Source of the DNA: Candidatus Methanoperedentaceae archaeon
GTDB lineage: Archaea; Halobacteriota; Methanosarcinia; Methanosarcinales; Methanoperedenaceae
DNA: 5,790 nucleotides
Reading direction: 5' to 3'
Assembly (NCBI GenBank): GCA_013331375.1
Contig: DUGO01000068.1
Coordinates: 4,387-10,176 of the forward strand
Below, piece after piece: positions 1 through 3,702 of the stretch (within the stretch, counting starts at the first letter, position 1; each line of letters begins with the position of its first letter). The notes beneath the pieces are model-generated. The model worked only from the letters and a program-made list of their open reading frames with translations. It was not told where the DNA came from and did no database searches. A program made the position numbers and the translations under genes.

Positions 1-1044
1 GCATATCCTCGGTATTGGGTCTCCCAGCGGCTGCTCGATGATTCTCCTGCCGCCCATGCACGTTTCCATTACGACTCCGGAGTCATCGCACGCCTCGCCA
101 ATATGCCCTGCCCTGCTTCCTGCATCTGTTTTCCGCAGCGCCTCAAGCACATCTTTTGCTTTTTCAGGCACGACAGCAAGGATGATTTTCCCCTCGTTCC
201 CTATTTCAAGCGGGTCTATCCCCAGCATCCCGCAGGCTGACGCGACGCCATCAGATACCGGTATGTCGCTTTCGCGCACCCGTATCCCCGTGTGCGACTT
301 CTCGCTCCACTCATTGAGCGCATTCGCCAGCCCTCCCCGCGTCAGGTCTTTCATCGCCACTATACCGCCCACAGCCATCGCATCCGATATCATGCGGTTG
401 AGAGGAGCCACGTCCGACCTGATAGTGCTCTCAAAGCCGTACCCTTCTCTCGATGACAGGAGCGCTATGCCGTGGTCTCCTACTGTGCCCGATACGATAA
501 TTTTGTCTCCCCACCTCACGTTCGAGTCGCAGAGCCACCTTCCGCTGAATGCCCTGTACCGCTTCACTTCTGCTATATTTTCATCAAGGAGCCGGGTGCG
601 CCTGCCGATTGCAGAAGTGGTTATTATCATACTGTCAACTGCGCCTCTCTCAACAACCTTTGTATCCCCGGTGACGATTGGAACCCCAGCCTCGCGTGCT
701 GTCGCTCCCATGCTCGCAAGAACGCGCTGCAGGCTCGACATCGGAAGCCCTTCCTCAAGCACCAGCGCGGCTGAGAGTGCGACTGGAGCCGCTCCCATCA
801 CAGCAATATCGTTCACAGTGCCGCTGATTGCAAGCCTCCCGATATCCCCGCCGGGAAAAAAAATGGGCTTCACGGTATGCGCATCCGTCGTGAACACGAT
901 ATCATCGATAACCGCAGAGTCATCAAGCGCTTCAAGCGGCACTTCACCTGCGCCACCTCCGAAGCAGGCGAGTATGTGCTCCCTTATCAGCCGGCTCATG
1001 GCGCTGCCGCCAGCCCCGTGAGATAATGACACCTGCTGCTCCAT
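1..1044 (-). CDS. hypE: HypE, [NiFe]-hydrogenase maturation protein (stop codon just outside window)
   Basis: HypE belongs to the PurM/AIR-synthase-like ATP-binding family. It works in the cytoplasm with HypF: the carbamoyl group on its C-terminal cysteine is dehydrated with ATP to a thiocyanate, which supplies the cyanide ligands of the [NiFe]-hydrogenase iron. I translated the minus strand by hand: the frame is open for 348 codons from the ATG at 1044 to the window edge. Visible family motifs are HGAGG (residues 9-13), LDDSA (42-46), FTTD (51-54), FFPGGDIG (62-69), GTVND (75-79), TGDTKVV (125-131), DLTRGGLA (233-240), LGIDPLEI and NEGK (274-286). The protein ends in PRIC, with the reactive Cys348 encoded at 3-1, so only the stop is missing. 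Length is normal for HypE (about 330-350). Other hyp genes may lie to the left, outside the window. The start is supported by the HGAGG motif close behind it and a TATA-like box about 28 bases upstream. An eight-base A run at 856-863 does not disturb the frame. Confidence 0.95.
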   Translation of the reverse strand, partial: MEQQVSLSHGAGGSAMSRLIREHILACFGGGAGEVPLEALDDSAVIDDIVFTTDAHTVKPIFFPGGDIGRLAISGTVNDIAVMGAAPVALSAALVLEEGLPMSSLQRVLASMGATAREAGVPIVTGDTKVVERGAVDSMIITTSAIGRRTRLLDENIAEVKRYRAFSGRWLCDSNVRWGDKIIVSGTVGDHGIALLSSREGYGFESTIRSDVAPLNRMISDAMAVGGIVAMKDLTRGGLANALNEWSEKSHTGIRVRESDIPVSDGVASACGMLGIDPLEIGNEGKIILAVVPEKAKDVLEALRKTDAGSRAGHIGEACDDSGVVMETCMGGRRIIEQPLGDPIPRIC

Positions 1045-1068
1045 CCTATCAGGTATTATATTGCTTGC

Positions 1069-1076
1069 TATTTATT
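1069..1076 (-). promoter_or_regulatory. TATA-like box for hypE
   Basis: On the minus strand this reads AATAAATA, centred about 28 bases before the hypE ATG at 1044. That spacing would put transcription start almost at the ATG, giving a leaderless or very short-leader mRNA, which is common in archaea. No strong Shine-Dalgarno precedes the ATG (only GATAGG directly before it), which agrees with a leaderless start. A second AT-rich stretch, AATATAATA around 1052-1061, is too close to the ATG to serve this start. Assigned by position and composition only. Confidence 0.5.
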
Positions 1077-1104
1077 GGTTGCTTTGGCGCAGGGAAAATC
1101 ATTA

Positions 1105-1120
1105 ATGCACAGCAGTGCAT
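1105..1120. promoter_or_regulatory. Inverted repeat in divergent promoter region, possible operator
   Basis: ATGCAC and GTGCAT are perfect inverted arms separated by AGCA. The site lies between hypE and the rightward cluster, about 12 to 27 bases before the ATG at 1132, where TBP/TFB and polymerase would bind for that gene. A weak TATA-like stretch (ATTAAT, 1101-1106) overlaps its left arm. The placement fits an operator for a dimeric regulator, but a 6-base arm can arise by chance and no regulator gene is in the window. Confidence 0.35.
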
Positions 1121-1131
1121 AATTATAACAT

Positions 1132-1644
1132 ATGGATTTTGAGGGGCTTCTGGAACGGTTAGACTTCATTAGCAAGGCAGGGATACGCAGCGCGGCTGGA
1201 GACGATGTGGAAGGCATGATAGCGGATGCAAAGCCAGATGCAAAGCCATCGTCCCAGCGGGAAAAGATGGTTCTCGGCTATCTTACGACTATATGCGCTG
1301 AAAAAAACGACCCTGCAGAATGCGTCATCACTCGAAGCGGCATCGATTATGCCGGCATTGAGCTTGAGAGGGGCACGCTCGTCATCAGGGGAGATGCAGG
1401 TGACAGAGCCGGGACAACCATGAAGGGCGGGAAGCTCATCATCGATGGCAGTGCAGGCGTGGATACAGGCAGGTCGATGAGCGGGGGCGAGATACACGCA
1501 AAAGAGATACGCGGGATAGGTCCCACGCTCGGCGGCAGGATATATGCTGAGAAAGCCGGCAGCGTGGCTCCGGGGCAGAAGGCAAGGATATTTATCGCTG
1601 GAAAGCCGCTCAAGACCGGCATACTCGGGAGGCTCGGGCTTTGA
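1132..1644 (+). CDS. Small GXGXG-domain protein (FwdC / glutamate synthase domain-3 fold)
   Basis: The 170-residue protein carries two clear copies of the G-x-x-G-x-x-x-G repeat of the right-handed beta-helix found in formylmethanofuran dehydrogenase subunit C and in the C-terminal domain of glutamate synthase. The glycines are 87/90/94/99/100 and 106/109/113/118/119, a period of 19 residues, followed by a degenerate third turn (GIGPTLGG, 128-135). The first 65 or so residues lie before the helix and are predicted mixed or helical, with the linker DAKPDAKP (32-39). FwdC is usually about 270 residues with more turns, so this is a short relative and not an evident FwdC subunit. I see no catalytic residues; the fold usually acts as scaffold or inter-subunit channel. 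No good Shine-Dalgarno precedes the ATG; a TAA lies in frame two codons upstream, which fixes the start. It is first in the cluster, and its TGA overlaps the next gene's TTG start. Some archaeal relatives carry the doubtful name tributyrin esterase. The fold is secure, the role unknown. Confidence 0.8.
   Translation: MDFEGLLERLDFISKAGIRSAAGDDVEGMIADAKPDAKPSSQREKMVLGYLTTICAEKNDPAECVITRSGIDYAGIELERGTLVIRGDAGDRAGTTMKGGKLIIDGSAGVDTGRSMSGGEIHAKEIRGIGPTLGGRIYAEKAGSVAPGQKARIFIAGKPLKTGILGRLGL
1225..1248 (+). repeat. Perfect 12-base tandem duplication inside the GXGXG gene
   Basis: GATGCAAAGCCA occurs twice head to tail and in frame, encoding DAKP-DAKP in the linker before the beta-helix. It looks like a recent slippage or duplication in a flexible segment, with no stated function. 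Confidence 0.85.
1628..1632 (+). promoter_or_regulatory. Shine-Dalgarno deciding the TTG start of the ureohydrolase
   Basis: GGAGG lies eight bases before the TTG at 1641, inside the last codons of the GXGXG gene. It supports TTG as the real start, since the next in-frame ATG (residue 56) falls past the conserved N-terminal FGVPDES segment. The TTGA overlap with the preceding TGA suggests coupled translation. Confidence 0.75.
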
Positions 1645-2489
1645 AGTTCGCATGGGCAAATGCGGAAAGTTTCGATTCTGCGAGTGCCGTGCTCTTCGGG
1701 GTGCCTGATGAGTCGGGCTCGAGCTCGCAGAGAAAAGGAGTCGCACAGGCGCCCCTGAGGATACGGGAGGTATCCAATGAGCGTGAGGTCTTCGAGAGGG
1801 GCGGCATGATGTTCACGACAGTGCCCTTCTGCGGCTCGCAGGTCCCGATATTCGATATGGGCGACATCGCAAGGACTGAGGTCAGCAGCACCGTGGAGAG
1901 GATAGCCAGGGCGGGAAAGCTCGCTGTGACCATGGGCGGCGACCACTCCATCACTGCAGAGGTGCTGAAGGGGCTGGACAGGCTCGGCATGAAGATAAGC
2001 GTTGTGTATTTTGATGCGCACCCGGATTTCATCTGCTCGTCGCGCGAGTACTACGGCTCGGTCGTATGCGATATCTTCGATTACAGGAACATCGATTTTG
2101 CTTCGAGCATCGAGATAGGCATACGTGCGCCCGAGCCCGAGGAGCTGCTGAATATCAGGCGGCGGCACCTTGAGACCATAACCCCGCTCGCCATCGAGGA
2201 ACACGGGTTGAGCCATGTCATTGAGGAGATAAAGCTGCGTGCCGGCGGGCACATCTACGTGTCTTTCGACATGGATGCCATCGACCCCGCTTACGCAGCA
2301 GGCGTGAGCACTCCCGTGCCGGGAGGGCTCAGCAGCAGCCAGGCACTGTATATTCTCAGAAAATTATCCGGCATGGGTCTTGTGGGGTTTGACGTGATGG
2401 AGGTATGCCCTCCGTACGACGTACAGTCGATGACATCGCATCTTGCGGCAAGGCTCATAATGGCATGCCTGCCCGATGTTACAGGATGA
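1641..2489 (+). CDS. Agmatinase-family ureohydrolase with a substituted active-site histidine
   Basis: The 282-residue protein belongs to the arginase/agmatinase fold. Agmatinases use a two-manganese centre to split agmatine into putrescine and urea in the cytoplasm, the usual archaeal route to polyamines. The dimetal ligands are all visible: GGDHS (His102), DAHPD (Asp125, His127, Asp129) and SFDMDAIDP (Asp210, Asp212). The N-terminal FGVPDES (19-25) and the C-terminal FDVMEVCPPYD (250-260, with the guanidinium-binding Glu at 254) are also typical. One conserved residue differs: 14 residues after Asp125, where E. coli SpeB has His163 and arginase I has His141, this protein has Gly139 (EYYGSVVCD), with no gap needed in that stretch. 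Length is normal. It starts at TTG, overlapping the stop of the GXGXG gene, and is followed after 9 bases by the 91-residue gene. It may be a true agmatinase using another residue, or a ureohydrolase for a different guanidino compound. I therefore leave the symbol blank, although speB would be the default. Confidence 0.9.
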   Translation: MKFAWANAESFDSASAVLFGVPDESGSSSQRKGVAQAPLRIREVSNEREVFERGGMMFTTVPFCGSQVPIFDMGDIARTEVSSTVERIARAGKLAVTMGGDHSITAEVLKGLDRLGMKISVVYFDAHPDFICSSREYYGSVVCDIFDYRNIDFASSIEIGIRAPEPEELLNIRRRHLETITPLAIEEHGLSHVIEEIKLRAGGHIYVSFDMDAIDPAYAAGVSTPVPGGLSSSQALYILRKLSGMGLVGFDVMEVCPPYDVQSMTSHLAARLIMACLPDVTG

Positions 2490-2491
2490 GG
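2488..2491 (+). promoter_or_regulatory. Shine-Dalgarno for the 91-residue gene
   Basis: GAGG overlaps the TGA stop of the ureohydrolase gene and sits seven bases before the ATG at 2499. It supports this small ORF as a real, co-translated gene. Confidence 0.65.
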
Positions 2492-2498
2492 CGGCATA

Positions 2499-2774
2499 AT
2501 GGTAGAGCTTGACCCGTGCAAGAGGCTTTCGACCATAAAGGAACAGCTTCTTAAGGACATCGTGGCTGAGGCAGACCCTTCCGAGGAGGAGGAATTCGGG
2601 AGGACGATTGAGCAGGTGCTGCCTGACCTTGAAATCAAAGCGCTTGAACTCGCTGCCAGGTGCAGGGAGCAGGGCGGGAGCGAGGAGCTGTGCGGCGAGG
2701 CAGGGGTCCGGAAGCTTTTTGGGGACGCATACAGGGAGCTTGAAAAGAAATACGCTGAGCGTGAGCCCGGATAA
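2499..2774 (+). CDS. Small acidic helical protein of unknown function (91 aa)
   Basis: I do not recognise a family. By composition the protein is soluble and almost wholly helical, with 23 acidic against 14 basic residues, including a run of four glutamates at 29-32. There is no signal peptide or membrane segment. It has three cysteines (Cys7, Cys55, Cys65) that do not form a CxxC or other standard metal motif. Support for a real gene is its same-strand position 9 bases after the ureohydrolase stop, the Shine-Dalgarno GAGG overlapping that stop, and the same AGG-, GAG- and CTT-rich codon use as its neighbours. It ends 40 bases before ftr. Being last in a tight three-gene cluster, it may be a partner or regulator of the ureohydrolase or GXGXG protein, but this is inferred from position only. 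Confidence 0.75.
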   Translation: MVELDPCKRLSTIKEQLLKDIVAEADPSEEEEFGRTIEQVLPDLEIKALELAARCREQGGSEELCGEAGVRKLFGDAYRELEKKYAEREPG

Positions 2775-2784
2775 ATCGGTGGCA

Positions 2785-2791
2785 TTATATA
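2785..2791 (+). promoter_or_regulatory. TATA-like box giving ftr its own promoter
   Basis: TTATATA is centred 27 bases before the ftr ATG at 2815. By the usual archaeal TATA-to-start spacing, transcription would begin at or next to the ATG, giving a leaderless message. A weak AGGA at 2804-2807, seven bases before the ATG, could serve read-through transcripts from the upstream cluster. I see no terminator in the gap at 2775-2814. Confidence 0.6.
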
Positions 2792-2814
2792 CCTGCGCCA
2801 ATCAGGAATAGTGT

Positions 2815-3702
2815 ATGAGAGTCGGAAAAATCGATGTTGATGATACGTACTGCGAAGCCTTTGACGGGCTGTTCACGCGCTTCATAATAACTGCAAAGGA
2901 CAGGAAGCGGCTTGAGAGGGCTGCACTGTCCACGACTGCATTACCCTCCACCGTGTTCGGCGAGGCTGAGGGCGGGGTCGAGCGGTGGCTTGATTCGGCA
3001 GAAACGCCTGACGGGCGTCCGGGCGCTATAGTCCAGCTCTGGGTGAACTACACGAAGAATGCCAGGAGTGTGCTTGAGCATGAGCTCGGGAAGCGCGTGC
3101 GGCAGGGCACTCTTGTCGTGCCGACCACAGCAATATACAACGCACTTGATTCTGATGAGAGCATCGACACCATGAATAAGATAGGTCACTGCGGGGACGG
3201 GTATGAGTGGATTGAGGAGCGTAGCGGGCGCGAGGTCATCAACGTTCCAATCATGGCCGGGGAATTCATAATTGAGCGCAGCCTGGGTATAAAGAAGGGG
3301 ATCATGGGCGCAAACCTGTGGTTTTTCTGCAGGACTGTGGATGATGCGCTCGAAGTCGGTGAAAGGGCACTGGAAGCTGCGGCCATTGAGGGTGTAATCG
3401 CGCCGTTTGATATATGCTCTGCAGGCTCGAAGCCCGAGACAAATTTCCCTGAGATAGGTCCGAGCACAAACCACCCGTTCTGTCCCACGCTCAAGGGCAA
3501 AATATCTGATTATAGGGTACCCGCAGGTGTGAACTCCATTCCCGAGATAGTCCTTGACGGCATGTCAATGGAGGCTGTCAGCCGGGCTATGGGCGAAGCC
3601 ATACAGGCGGTCTCGGGTATGCCTGGCATCACGCGCGTATCTGCGGGCAATTACGGCGGGAAGCTGGGCAAGCACAGTATATGGCTCAAAGACCTGCTAT
3701 AG
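2815..3702 (+). CDS. ftr: Formylmethanofuran:tetrahydromethanopterin formyltransferase (Ftr), somewhat divergent
   Basis: Ftr moves the formyl group between formylmethanofuran and tetrahydromethanopterin in the cytoplasm. It is the second step of CO2 reduction to methane and runs in reverse in C1 oxidation. The 295-residue length matches the family (about 297). Family landmarks seen are EAFDGLFTRFIITA (14-27), ETPDGRPG (63-70), GDGY (127-130), GEFIIERSLGI (149-159), APFD (196-199), PEIVLDGM (243-250) and SAGNYGGKLGKHSIWLKDLL (276-295), the last close to the C-terminus of methanogen enzymes as I recall them. Glu244 appears to match the active-site glutamate (about 245) of methanogen Ftr. The segment that is TGFGTSVIMCPAEAGI in methanogen enzymes is reduced here to TALPSTVFGEAEGGV (41-55), without the CPAEAG stretch, so this may be a second, divergent paralogue. 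It has its own TATA-like box. It converges with the histidine kinase gene and shares its six terminal bases with it. Aerobic methylotroph FhcD is a homologue, but the surroundings look archaeal. Confidence 0.9.
   Translation: MRVGKIDVDDTYCEAFDGLFTRFIITAKDRKRLERAALSTTALPSTVFGEAEGGVERWLDSAETPDGRPGAIVQLWVNYTKNARSVLEHELGKRVRQGTLVVPTTAIYNALDSDESIDTMNKIGHCGDGYEWIEERSGREVINVPIMAGEFIIERSLGIKKGIMGANLWFFCRTVDDALEVGERALEAAAIEGVIAPFDICSAGSKPETNFPEIGPSTNHPFCPTLKGKISDYRVPAGVNSIPEIVLDGMSMEAVSRAMGEAIQAVSGMPGITRVSAGNYGGKLGKHSIWLKDLL
3697..3702. other. Shared palindromic stop (CTATAG) of two convergent genes
   Basis: CTATAG is its own reverse complement. Its right half is the TAG stop of ftr on the plus strand, and its left half is the TAG stop of the kinase gene on the minus strand. 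The two coding regions therefore overlap by exactly six bases, with no intergenic space. Any terminators must lie inside the opposing gene. Confidence 0.95.

Noticed and set aside
856..863. Run of eight A (T on the coding strand) in hypE as a frameshift or slippage site
   Set aside because: The HypE frame is intact and conserved on both sides (KPIFFPGGD), so no shift is needed. It is only a place where sequencing errors could occur.
38..1021. A 327-residue open frame on the plus strand over hypE
   Set aside because: It is antisense to hypE, whose minus-strand product has every family motif. The plus-strand translation is serine-, proline- and alanine-rich without domain motifs, a typical shadow in GC-rich DNA.
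1132..1644. Naming the GXGXG gene fwdC or gltB
   Set aside because: It is too short and has too few turns, and no other formylmethanofuran dehydrogenase or glutamate synthase subunit lies beside it.
1347..2252. A 301-residue minus-strand frame across the GXGXG and ureohydrolase genes
   Set aside because: It spans two well-supported plus-strand genes, has no recognisable motif, and is a low-complexity shadow.
2941..3474. A minus-strand frame of 177 residues inside ftr
   Set aside because: It is wholly antisense to ftr with no motif and no plausible start signal.
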